Of a DNA stretch of 36,469 bases, positions 29,619-36,371 are shown piece by piece. A model generated the notes under the pieces. The model was not told where the DNA came from. It saw only the letters and a program-made list of their open reading frames with translations, and ran no database searches. This DNA is from a virus. The translations under genes and the position numbers were made by a program. Position 1 is the stretch's first letter. Every line of letters begins with the position of its first letter. The stretch covers positions 1-36,469 of the IMG/VR virus record IMGVR_UViG_3300008262_000158, one strand, 5' to 3'.

Positions 29619-30716
29619 CTATAGCTCCGCAGAAAATTTAATCATTCCAGTTGTTCCTGCATTTATAATTACACGGCCAGCAGTAAATGGAGACGTGCTT
29701 GTATCTAGAACTATCCATCCACCAGTTTCTGATGTTGCTGTTCCAAAAAAGAAATTATTCATAGTGGTCACAACATTTGGACCGCCTTGAGGTTGATTAA
29801 GTGTTCCTTTAGTAGCATCAAGTGTTCCTGTTGGTGATGCTCTCATTGGAACTGGATATTGATAAGTTAAAGAAACCCTATTAGAAAGTTCTGCTACTCC
29901 ACAAGCTCCTCCACCAGCAAGCAAACAAAAATACCTCTGACAATTAGCCAATTCCTGATTATAAAGTCTGCGTTCAAATGGTGTTGCTGATGTGCCTATT
30001 TCTAGTTGGACACCAGTGATGTACCATGTAGCTCCGTTAGTGCCTACTACGGATGTTGCTCCTGTGGCTGATACATATAAGTTTGAAGACCAAGAACCAG
30101 CAGTTGCACTGTAAGTAGAGCCAACTCCTAATCCAAAACGAACCCACATACCAATACCATTAGTTGTTAGCCAAGTTCCAGATGTATCTCCAGGAATGGT
30201 AATAGAAATTGTAGTCCAAGTATTTGCAGAGCTAATTGTATAACTAAATGGATAACTTCTATTTGCAGCACTATTATGAATAGCACCACCAAATGTACCA
30301 GTTAGTGAAGAATATACTTGAAATGATAATGTTACTGTTTTTGCATTAGCTGTCCCCCATGCAAGGTCAGCTATATTAAAACCTTCTATTTTTTGGGTAT
30401 AAATAAAATAATCTGAAGCACTTAATGAATAAGAGGATAATGATGTTATTTTTGTTGCATAAGTATATCCTGTAGGAACTACAGATGTTTGTTGCTGAAC
30501 TGAATATTTTGACGCTTGACTTAAAGCACATTCCCATCTATCCAATACATAAGTACCATCACTTGTAGGGGTAACACTAGCACCAGCATTTCTCTGGTCA
30601 ATCCTCATGTCACCATTGATAATACGGTTCTTTAGCACATAAGGTGACGCTGCAGCTCCTTGTAGAGATGAGTCGTTAAACGTGACTCCGTTTGAGCCAT
30701 CTAAAATCATTGACAT
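29619..30716 (-). CDS. tail fibre / receptor-binding protein with carbohydrate-binding-like domain
   Basis: A 365-residue beta-rich fibre protein. Residues 1-25 ('MSMILDGSNGVTFNDSSLQG') are a short attachment region. 'KNRIINGDMRIDQRNAG' (29-45) followed by 'LDRWECALSQ' is a hallmark start of a jelly-roll module found in many phage tail proteins and prophages (NRIINGxMxIxQRxxG...DRW). The middle ends in 'WYITGVQLEIGTSATPFERR' and 'ELANCQRYF', also typical of this module. It probably contacts the host surface. It shares an overlap base with the upstream XkdW-like gene and precedes a chaperone-like gene, making one fibre cassette. Confidence 0.85.
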   Translation of the reverse strand: MSMILDGSNGVTFNDSSLQGAAASPYVLKNRIINGDMRIDQRNAGASVTPTSDGTYVLDRWECALSQASKYSVQQQTSVVPTGYTYATKITSLSSYSLSASDYFIYTQKIEGFNIADLAWGTANAKTVTLSFQVYSSLTGTFGGAIHNSAANRSYPFSYTISSANTWTTISITIPGDTSGTWLTTNGIGMWVRFGLGVGSTYSATAGSWSSNLYVSATGATSVVGTNGATWYITGVQLEIGTSATPFERRLYNQELANCQRYFCLLAGGGACGVAELSNRVSLTYQYPVPMRASPTGTLDATKGTLNQPQGGPNVVTTMNNFFFGTATSETGGWIVLDTSTSPFTAGRVIINAGTTGMIKFSAEL

Positions 30717-30982
30717 TATGCTACTCCTTTAGGAAACTTATTTTTAACTACATCAATAGATGTTTTCCATGCGTCATAGCCACCATGATAGAGAGTATCT
30801 AGTTGGTCTACGATAGATGGATATGCTCTAGCTCTATCATATTTGTATTGTTCTGGATCAACCCAAGCATTAACTAAATCTAAATTTATTTCTACTTTGT
30901 TACCATTGGAATCAAATGCACCAGTGCCTTCATTTATGATAACTACTTGTGGATATAGTTTATATATAGCTTTATGATTCAT
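30716..30982 (-). CDS. XkdW-like small tail protein / fibre chaperone
   Basis: An 88-residue protein whose C-terminal half ('RAYPSIVDQLDTLYHGGYDA' then 'WKTSIDVVKNKFPKG') fits the XkdW-type pattern (R...YPxIxDQLDxLYHGGxDxWKxxIxxVKxKFPK) common downstream of phage tail fibres. The N-terminal half is a small beta region. It is placed directly after the 202-residue fibre and shares its boundary bases with both neighbours. It is likely a fibre assembly helper or small baseplate-like part. Confidence 0.82.
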   Translation of the reverse strand: MNHKAIYKLYPQVVIINEGTGAFDSNGNKVEINLDLVNAWVDPEQYKYDRARAYPSIVDQLDTLYHGGYDAWKTSIDVVKNKFPKGVA

Positions 30983-31590
30983 TATCCTTTAATCTCCATA
31001 ACTGTTATTGATGATACTGCTCTTCCATCGTATCCTAGGTTATTATCATCTCTACCAGATCTATTGATAGCTATAGCAGTTCCATTAGAACTTAAAACTT
31101 GAATTTTATATGTAGTGGCAGAAGTTGTTGATGGAGAATCAAGGTAAGAACCACTAAATGTATATTGCCCTTGTCCATTTGTATTTACAATAAATGTAGA
31201 ACATCTTCTAATTCCAGCAGCGTCCGCTTTAAATATTTCGGTAGAGTTTCTTACTAATGTTCCGTAGCCATGACAAATATCTCCATTTGTTCCCGCATCA
31301 ACTGAATACATAATTAAAATTTTACTAGAAGTGGAAGATGGAGTAATAGACACAGATAATCCTGTAATATCGACATAAGACGTGCTTGTAACTGTAGTGG
31401 CATCCGTTTTTGTAGATTGAATTACTTGAACAATAGAACCAGCTGGTAATGATGATGAACTAATAGTACTTGAGTTTGTTAAAACTGTACCACTAGTGGA
31501 TGGTAACGTAAGTGTAGTAGTGCCAGCTACATCTGGTGCTGATAGTGTTACTGATCCGCTGGTGTTACCAGCTATAAGTATACTAGACAA
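30982..31590 (-). CDS. tail fibre protein, 202 residues, TTG start
   Basis: A beta-rich fibre protein beginning 'MSSILIAGNTSGSVTLSAPD', with Thr/Ser-rich repeats ('TTTLTLPSTSGTVLT') that recur at the N-terminus of small phage fibres, then a jelly-roll-like domain ('KILIMYSVDAGTNG', 'GQYTFSGSYLDSPS'). The start codon is TTG at 31590 with a strong AAGGAGC site eight bases upstream. This site lies in the coding sequence of the GIY-YIG endonuclease, whose stop codon is inside the new gene. The original ATG may have been changed when the endonuclease gene inserted. Confidence 0.8.
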   Translation of the reverse strand: MSSILIAGNTSGSVTLSAPDVAGTTTLTLPSTSGTVLTNSSTISSSSLPAGSIVQVIQSTKTDATTVTSTSYVDITGLSVSITPSSTSSKILIMYSVDAGTNGDICHGYGTLVRNSTEIFKADAAGIRRCSTFIVNTNGQGQYTFSGSYLDSPSTTSATTYKIQVLSSNGTAIAINRSGRDDNNLGYDGRAVSSITVMEIKG

Positions 31591-32167
31591 TTTGATGCTC
31601 CTTCAATTTGCAATTATTCATGTGCCATCTTTTCATAGGGATAATTCCTCCAACTTTATTGCAATGAGGGCAAGTAACTGTAGGAAAATGCTTTCCCTTC
31701 ATTGTTGGTATACGATTCATATTTGCTATTCTTAATGCTTCTTTGTTTTTAGCAGACATTGGTCTGCCAATCAAACCTTTAATTCTTTTTTCTTTTTCTT
31801 CTTTAGTATGAATTCTTCCTGTATTAGCTTTTATTACAGCTTCAATAACATGAGGCAATGCTGGTATGCCTTTATTCCATCTACTAATTGGTGGATTGCC
31901 ACCGCCTTTAACAATGTTCCAACCAATATTATCTGTGCTTCTTAATGCTTTTTCTATCATAAAACAATAAGCATCATCTGCTACAAGTATAATTTGTTTT
32001 ACTAGATTATCCCATCCATATTTATTAATAGCATTTTTAAGATGTGGATTATCACTACGTTTAGCATGATTTCTAAAACGTCTTTTCAAATCTTTTGACA
32101 CACCTATATATCCTTGTGAGAACATATCAGTATGCTCTGGATGATGTATCCAGTAGACTGAACTCAT
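31583..32167 (-). CDS. GIY-YIG homing endonuclease with NUMOD3 and zinc-finger tail
   Basis: A 194-residue enzyme. The nuclease domain shows V4-Y5-W6, G19-Y20-I21-G22, R29 and E72, matching GIY...YIG, the conserved Arg and the metal-binding Glu. After it come a NUMOD3-like segment ('NTGRIHTKEEKEKRIKGLIG', about 113-135) and a C-terminal zinc finger with 'CPHCNKVGG' and 'RWHMNNC', which should aid site binding. It starts on an ATGA overlap with a chaperone gene and ends eight bases into the next fibre gene, so it sits between two fibre cassettes. Confidence 0.92.
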   Translation of the reverse strand: MSSVYWIHHPEHTDMFSQGYIGVSKDLKRRFRNHAKRSDNPHLKNAINKYGWDNLVKQIILVADDAYCFMIEKALRSTDNIGWNIVKGGGNPPISRWNKGIPALPHVIEAVIKANTGRIHTKEEKEKRIKGLIGRPMSAKNKEALRIANMNRIPTMKGKHFPTVTCPHCNKVGGIIPMKRWHMNNCKLKEHQIV

Positions 32168-32325
32168 GCTAATTGCTCCTGTGTTGGTTTAGCTAGTGTA
32201 GGGTGTTCCCATTTAGCTATGTAATCTCCACGACCATCAGAGTCGTTTTGTAATCTTATAACAGTCATAAAGTCATTGTCTGTAAGTTGTGGATATATTG
32301 ATTTAATTTTATCGTATAATGTCAT
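32164..32325 (-). CDS. 53-residue XkdW-like fibre-associated protein
   Basis: A short gene with the pattern 'MTLYDKIKSIYPQLTDNDFM', 'IRLQNDSDGRGDYIAKWEHP' and 'LAKPTQEQLA', resembling XkdW-family proteins (KIxxLYPxLTxxDF...IxLQNDSDGxGDYIxKWxHPxxxxPTxEQL) encoded downstream of phage fibre genes. It overlaps the end of the 193-residue fibre (TAATG) and the start of the GIY-YIG gene (ATGA). The usual C-terminal part of longer family members is absent, so it is a short form. Confidence 0.8.
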   Translation of the reverse strand: MTLYDKIKSIYPQLTDNDFMTVIRLQNDSDGRGDYIAKWEHPTLAKPTQEQLA

Positions 32326-32906
32326 TATGCAGCCCTCACTAAAGCACCATTAAACCAAGTTGCTAAATTGCTATTTGTTATAAGAGTGGCTGTTGCCCCA
32401 GTATTTTGCAATACATAAACTTCTATGTAATCTGTAGAGCCATTAAAATAAACAAGAGAACTATTACCAGCAGATGTATTTGATCCAGACCTTATAGTTG
32501 CTTGAGCTTCTTTATAATCTGAACCATTTTTATAAATTGTGCATAGCATAGTTCCAGCAGCGCTATTGTTTTCTATTTTTACTTGAGTATTTATTTGATA
32601 ATATCCAGCTATTGTAGGTGTAAATCTATAGTTAGTAGTATTATCAAAATTGCTATTAGTGTCAAATTCTTCAACTTGAAAAGCAACTTTATAATATGTA
32701 TTATTGTTTAATGTTTGAGTTGCATTGTTTCTTGCACTAAATGCTGGACCAGTTGGAGCTAATAATTTACCACTAGCCATAGATAATCCAGTGCTATTAA
32801 TTGTAGCAATTGTTGTGCCACCAGATTGTAGGTTTAAAGTCCCAGTGTTATCAGCAGTGGTTATTATTCCACCAGCACCACTCGTTGAAGCATCTATTGA
32901 AGCCAT
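32325..32906 (-). CDS. tail fibre protein with C-terminal C1q-like domain
   Basis: A 193-residue protein. Residues 1-50 ('GGIITTADNTGTLNLQSGGT' and following) are the repeated Gly/Thr start seen in short phage fibres. From about residue 54, 'PAFSARNNATQTLNNNTYYK', 'FTPTIAGYYQINTQV' and 'GSSLVYFNGSTDYIEVYV'-like strands form a C1q/TNF-type jelly-roll, a trimeric module often at fibre tips. GGAGAAAT precedes the ATG. It forms a cassette with the 53-residue protein that follows. Confidence 0.82.
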   Translation of the reverse strand: MASIDASTSGAGGIITTADNTGTLNLQSGGTTIATINSTGLSMASGKLLAPTGPAFSARNNATQTLNNNTYYKVAFQVEEFDTNSNFDNTTNYRFTPTIAGYYQINTQVKIENNSAAGTMLCTIYKNGSDYKEAQATIRSGSNTSAGNSSLVYFNGSTDYIEVYVLQNTGATATLITNSNLATWFNGALVRAA

Positions 32907-32915
32907 TTATTTCTC

Positions 32916-33359
32916 CTATAATACGACCCAGCGTTGACCGCTAGGAACTGTAACTGTTACGCCAGAAGCGACTGTGATTGGACCTACACTAAAACCATTT
33001 TTAGCTGTACTTAATGTATAATTGGATGAGATGCTATTTGAATTTTCATATATGACACCACCAGCAGAGGCACCACCACCAATTGAACCCCAAGCTGTTG
33101 TATAACCTTCAAAACCACCTGATGTGGTATTGTAACGAATCATACCTGCAGTTGGTGTTCCTGGACGAGCTCCGTCATTACCCTTTGGAAGAGTTAGAGA
33201 ACCTGTACCTGGCATTGTAATTTCGTTGCCACTAAATACAAATGTAGCAATCTGAGTACCAGTAACCTTTTTACTTGTACCCGCTTCGTTTATTTCAAAT
33301 TCATTGGCACCTGCAACGGAACCCGCTGCGGTTAATCCTGATATTTTTACATTTGCCAT
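32916..33359 (-). CDS. tail fibre-like protein, 147 residues
   Basis: Begins 'MANVKISGLTAAGSVAGANE', then 'FEINEAGTSKKVTGTQIA', a common beginning of phage tail or head-fibre proteins (KISxLxxA...xxEFExNxxGTSxKVTxxQI). It continues with 'ARPGTPTAGMIRYNTTSGGF', a shaft-like motif (RPGTPxxGMxRYNxxxxxxE) found in many fibre proteins, and ends in a short beta region. It is one of six or more short fibre-type proteins in a row, so the tail appears to carry several small components rather than one long fibre. It abuts the next gene with no gap. Confidence 0.8.
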   Translation of the reverse strand: MANVKISGLTAAGSVAGANEFEINEAGTSKKVTGTQIATFVFSGNEITMPGTGSLTLPKGNDGARPGTPTAGMIRYNTTSGGFEGYTTAWGSIGGGASAGGVIYENSNSISSNYTLSTAKNGFSVGPITVASGVTVTVPSGQRWVVL

Positions 33360-33665
33360 TTAATAAACCCTTTTCCAATTTCCACTTTGTTTAATATAAA
33401 TCTGATCTGGTAGTTTCCACGTTCCATTATGTTTAACATAAGGTGTTGATACTTTCCACGAACCTCCAACATTGTAATACATGTTCTGATAGAATGTAGT
33501 TAATGTTGGTATTGCGTTTAAATAACTATTAACATTATTTACAATAACATCATTTGTAATTCTAGTATCGCCAGCTTCTGTAATTCTCGTATCATCTGCT
33601 TCAGTAATACGAATTACATCTGTAGCTATTCCTGATTCAACTTGTCCGTATTGAATTAAAGGCAT
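33360..33665 (-). CDS. small tail protein with RITEA repeats and the shared C-terminal domain
   Basis: A 101-residue protein made of two recognisable pieces. Residues 18-42 carry an eight-residue repeat (RITEADDT, RITEAGDT, RITNDVIV). The final 44 residues share 28 identities with the last 44 of the upstream 293-residue protein, including 'STPYVKH-GTWK' and a terminal 'W-RVY'. This terminal block has regularly spaced Trp/Tyr and may be a small beta domain binding a common tail partner or sugar. The two genes are adjacent, suggesting duplication of the end piece. Confidence 0.78.
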   Translation of the reverse strand: MPLIQYGQVESGIATDVIRITEADDTRITEAGDTRITNDVIVNNVNSYLNAIPTLTTFYQNMYYNVGGSWKVSTPYVKHNGTWKLPDQIYIKQSGNWKRVY

Positions 33666-34547
33666 CTAGTAAACCCTCGTCCAAGTACCACTTACTTTTT
33701 TATAAATGTATTCTGGTATCTTCCAAGTACCAGCATGTTTGACATAGGGAGTAGATGTCTTCCATGCTCCACTGACTTTGACATACATTGTTGAAGTGAA
33801 TGGTACTAACGTTCCTTCAGGAGTGATAGATCCTGTAGCACTTAAACTTGTAGATCCACCAATCTTACTATCACCATCTGCTGCTATACTACCAGCTCCA
33901 CTAAGAGCTGATTCACCAAACTTAATTCTAAATCCAATAGAACTTATACTACCTGTACCTGTTAAACTTGTAGCTCCGTTTAATGTCAACTTAGGAACAA
34001 CTGACATGGTACCTGTAGCTTGTAGATCTGAATTTCTATAAGCAACGAGTCTAGAGTCTTCAGTAATTGTAGCTACACCAGTAAAATTATGGACATGTCC
34101 AATAAATTTACCAATACTAAAGAACGCTTCTGAAGCAGTTGCAGATAAATCTACTGTTGTTCTATAAGTAGTATGTCCATCAAATGAAGCACTACCTGTA
34201 GAACTTAAATCTGCAAATACATATTTAACTACACGAGCTTGTGAATCTAAAGATCCTTGACCTGTTAAGTTAGAGAATCCTTTTGCTTGTAGATTACCTA
34301 CATCATCTAACGTACCTGTACCTGTTAAGGCACTTGCACCATATCTTGTTAAGGTAGCTACTGATGCACAGTATCCTTCACCACCATTATCAAAAAACCC
34401 TACTTGCTTTAAACTTTGAAGTGCACTTAAACTTCCAGTTGCACTTAGATCACTGAATTGTTCAGAGAACTTCTCAGTGATTCGGAACACATCTGCTTCC
34501 GTGATCCTATAGTCCCCATTTTCGAGAACACGAAAGCCATCAGCCAT
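33666..34547 (-). CDS. repeat-containing tail protein, 293 residues
   Basis: The protein has a RITE-type start ('GDYRITEADVFRITEKF', residues 11-27), then about ten imperfect repeats of roughly 22 residues. Each contains a short [L/F]-[S/T/Q]-[A/G/S]-[T/G/V]-[G/A]-[S/T] core (for example LSATGSLS, LTGTGTLD, LTGQGSLD, LSSTGSAS, LQATGTMS, LTGTGSIS, LSGAGSIA, LSATGSIT) and alternating beta strands. The last 44 residues are the Trp/Tyr domain shared with the downstream gene product. The repeats probably form an extended beta-helical or beta-solenoid shaft. Confidence 0.8.
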   Translation of the reverse strand: MADGFRVLENGDYRITEADVFRITEKFSEQFSDLSATGSLSALQSLKQVGFFDNGGEGYCASVATLTRYGASALTGTGTLDDVGNLQAKGFSNLTGQGSLDSQARVVKYVFADLSSTGSASFDGHTTYRTTVDLSATASEAFFSIGKFIGHVHNFTGVATITEDSRLVAYRNSDLQATGTMSVVPKLTLNGATSLTGTGSISSIGFRIKFGESALSGAGSIAADGDSKIGGSTSLSATGSITPEGTLVPFTSTMYVKVSGAWKTSTPYVKHAGTWKIPEYIYKKVSGTWTRVY

Positions 34548-34549
34548 GA

Positions 34550-34942
34550 TTAAGCTAGAGTTAGATCAATATTGCCGATTGAGAATTCTAGTGTATCGCC
34601 GTCAGCTACAGACTTAGATGCTGTCATAGCACCATGCCATAGTAAGTTACCACCAGATGAGTTATCAAAAATACCAATGTGAGATACTGTACCCCAAGAA
34701 CCACCAGATGCTGTGAATGTAACTGCACCTGTGTTTGAAGTTGTACCACCTGGGCTTGATGCTGCACCGAATGTCACTGCTTGACGTGAATAACCTGAAC
34801 CTGATACTTCTGTACCACCACCTGAATCAGATGGAGCTGCAGTGTATAATGCAACGTACCATGCTGTTGGTCGTGTTGCAGAGCCTGTAGTCATTGCAAA
34901 ATCTAGCAATAACTTCTCTGCGTAATCTGATAATGCTGCCAT
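34550..34942 (-). CDS. small tail structural protein, 130 residues
   Basis: Begins 'MAALSDYAEKLLLDFAMTTG', followed by 'RPTAWYVALYTAAPSDSGGG', 'EVSGSGYSRQAVTFGA' and 'GTVSHIGIFDNSSGGNLLWH'. This pattern (AEKxLLDWxL...RPTxWYxALxTxAPSDxGGGTEVSGxGYxRQAVTF...) belongs to a well-spread phage tail-fibre-region protein whose exact role I do not know. GGGAGAAAT precedes the start. It sits between the gp17-like N-terminal piece and the repeat protein in the fibre island. Confidence 0.82.
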   Translation of the reverse strand: MAALSDYAEKLLLDFAMTTGSATRPTAWYVALYTAAPSDSGGGTEVSGSGYSRQAVTFGAASSPGGTTSNTGAVTFTASGGSWGTVSHIGIFDNSSGGNLLWHGAMTASKSVADGDTLEFSIGNIDLTLA

Positions 34943-34957
34943 GTATTTCTCCCTTAA

Positions 34958-35290
34958 TTAAACGCTTACTTTAAACCAAATATCTCCATTCGTACCACCT
35001 GAAGGAGAACTTGTACTGATTGTGACTCGATTTGTTAGTGCCTCATACTCATCGTAGATAGTTTGCATCGTTGTGATAATATTAACACCATCTACTTCGA
35101 CATCACCTACGTTGATTATATTGTTACCGTTCATATCAAGATCTTGTTCCATTTGGTTTGGTTCACCGCTTGGAACGTCTCGATATAAAACTTTGTTATT
35201 TAATTCTGCTTCAAGAGCATTGAACGCATTATTTAGTTGTGTGGTACTTGCATAACCTGATGCAATATCACTGATGGTAATCTTTGCCAT
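34958..35290 (-). CDS. short tail fibre / tail-attachment protein (gp17-like fragment)
   Basis: A 110-residue protein. 'TTQLNNAFNALEAELNNKVL' is a coiled segment; 'YRDVPSGEPNQMEQDLDMNG' followed by NNIINVGDVEVDGV is the typical shaft-start pattern of T7-like and related fibres (LxRDGxxPNxMxxDLDMNxxxIxNV). The end is a short beta piece with 'GDIWFKVSV'. It is too short to be a complete receptor-binding fibre, and may be an adaptor that attaches the other small fibres to the tail. Confidence 0.8.
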   Translation of the reverse strand: MAKITISDIASGYASTTQLNNAFNALEAELNNKVLYRDVPSGEPNQMEQDLDMNGNNIINVGDVEVDGVNIITTMQTIYDEYEALTNRVTISTSSPSGGTNGDIWFKVSV

Positions 35291-35294
35291 TTAG

Positions 35295-35555
35295 TTAATA
35301 TCCCCTCTTCTTACGAAGTGCTTCTTTTGTTAAATTTGTTTTAGCTGAAACAACACGAAGGTTGCTTCTTGAATTACTACCACCTTGAACCAGTGGTTTC
35401 TTGTGATCTACTTGACGACTGTCTCCTACTTTGAGACCTGATATCTTACGAGCAGCGTTACGCTTTGCCCTATCTTTAACTCGACTTGGTTTAGATGATT
35501 TCTCCCAAGCCAACTCTTTTTTGTAATCTCTTTTACCGTTAGTTGTAAATGGCAT
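35295..35555 (-). CDS. small HNH nuclease
   Basis: An 86-residue protein from the ATG at 35555; a GTG at 35579 would add eight unrelated residues. 'MPFTTNGKRDYKKELAWEKS' and the basic 'KDRAKRNAARKISGLKVGDS' precede 'RQVDHKKPLVQGGSNSRSNL' (48-67), the HNH core with D50-H51 and the later Asn. Small HNH proteins of this kind are common near phage terminase genes and can be needed for packaging-related cleavage; others are selfish. No NUMOD repeats are present, unlike in the homing enzyme at 28944. It lies two genes downstream of the putative small terminase. Confidence 0.88.
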   Translation of the reverse strand: MPFTTNGKRDYKKELAWEKSSKPSRVKDRAKRNAARKISGLKVGDSRQVDHKKPLVQGGSNSRSNLRVVSAKTNLTKEALRKKRGY

Positions 35556-35556
35556 A

Positions 35557-35739
35557 TTATGGGTAGAGGTAATCAGCACCGTTAGTGGTGTAGTACAATC
35601 TCATAAGATCAGGTAAAGAGAAACCTGTGACAGATAGATCTGTTTCCAGTGCTTTCTTCAAACCATCATTGTACTGAGTAGGATAGCCTTTGGTAATGCA
35701 ATAAGCACGAAAGGTATCTTGATCTGGAAAATTCATCAT
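35557..35739 (-). CDS. 60-residue hypothetical protein
   Basis: A short protein ('MMNFPDQDTFRAYCITKGYP', then 'GLKKALETDLSVTGFSLPDL') with a likely helical fold. It is placed two bases after the putative small terminase gene and ends one base before the HNH gene's ATG. I recognise no family. Proximity to packaging genes suggests, but does not show, a role in DNA packaging or head completion. Confidence 0.7.
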   Translation of the reverse strand: MMNFPDQDTFRAYCITKGYPTQYNDGLKKALETDLSVTGFSLPDLMRLYYTTNGADYLYP

Positions 35740-35741
35740 GA

Positions 35742-36293
35742 TTACTCTTTACCTCCATTGACAATCTTTAAACCAATACGTTCCATATCAGACTCAAGTT
35801 CTCTATTGACCCCCGCTTGAACCTTACGTTCACGTTCCACTTCTTCTTTAGAAGGACGACCACGTTTAGGAAGGTAGCCTTTCTCAGCGAGGTACTTTGC
35901 AGCATTCACTCCTTTGGCATCATTGTCCATTGAAGCTATGATCATAGCCTTGAGTGTCTTAGCCTTAATCTTGATATCAAGTTCTTCTCTCCAAGTTTTG
36001 ATTTCATCTTTGATTGCAGGAATGGTATCATTAGCTAACTTAGTCCAGTGATCCCAAGAATTGAAAACATCTAGAGCAAACTCGTATTCGAAGTTTGGTA
36101 TGTGATCGTATGCCATGTAAATCTGTTTTAGAGAAGGATAAGTCCCCTCAGGTTTTACAAGGTCATAACTCTTTAACGAAAAGATCGGAGGGTATCTATT
36201 GTCATCATCGTGGCGTAGCTCCCAGAAGAGACTCTGGGTTCTGTAACGACCCATGTCATCTTTCATGTGAGAGTGTAGCTTAGTTAAGTCCAA
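35742..36293 (-). CDS. putative terminase small subunit
   Basis: A 183-residue protein, the first complete gene after the late promoter. The N-terminal part is rich in aromatic residues with helix-turn-helix-like spacing ('YPSLKQIYMAYDHIPNFEYE'). A central charged coiled coil follows ('EIKTWREELDIKIKAKTLKA', about 100-120), then 'NAAKYLAEKGYLPKRGRPSK', ending in an AT-hook-like RGRPSKEE (about 149-156) and a charged helix. DNA-binding start, oligomerising helices and basic motif fit a small terminase, but no diagnostic motif is seen and the large subunit is 10 kb away. A transcription factor is an alternative. Confidence 0.6.
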   Translation of the reverse strand: MDLTKLHSHMKDDMGRYRTQSLFWELRHDDDNRYPPIFSLKSYDLVKPEGTYPSLKQIYMAYDHIPNFEYEFALDVFNSWDHWTKLANDTIPAIKDEIKTWREELDIKIKAKTLKAMIIASMDNDAKGVNAAKYLAEKGYLPKRGRPSKEEVERERKVQAGVNRELESDMERIGLKIVNGGKE

Positions 36294-36342
36294 TAGAAGT
36301 CCTTAGAGAGAAGAATAGATAAATTACAACGCTTATGTAAAT

Positions 36343-36371
36343 ATTATATCACAGAAGTCTTAGTTTGTCAA
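36343..36371 (-). promoter_or_regulatory. late-region sigma70 promoter (consensus, extended -10)
   Basis: Read on the minus strand: TTGACA (36371-36366), a 17-bp spacer, TATAAT (36348-36343), with TGA directly before the -10, giving an extended -10 as well. Transcription should start near 36336, leaving a leader of about 43 bases with an AAGGA site before the ATG at 36293. This is the likely main promoter for the 29-kb late region. Use of such a consensus promoter implies transcription by host RNA polymerase. The TG of the extended element is part of the stop codon of the partial upstream reading frame. Confidence 0.88.

Noticed and set aside
33778-34041. Plus-strand open frame of 87 codons opposite the repeat tail protein
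   Set aside because: Its Pro/Val/Leu periodicity simply reflects the Gly/Thr/Ser repeats on the coding strand.
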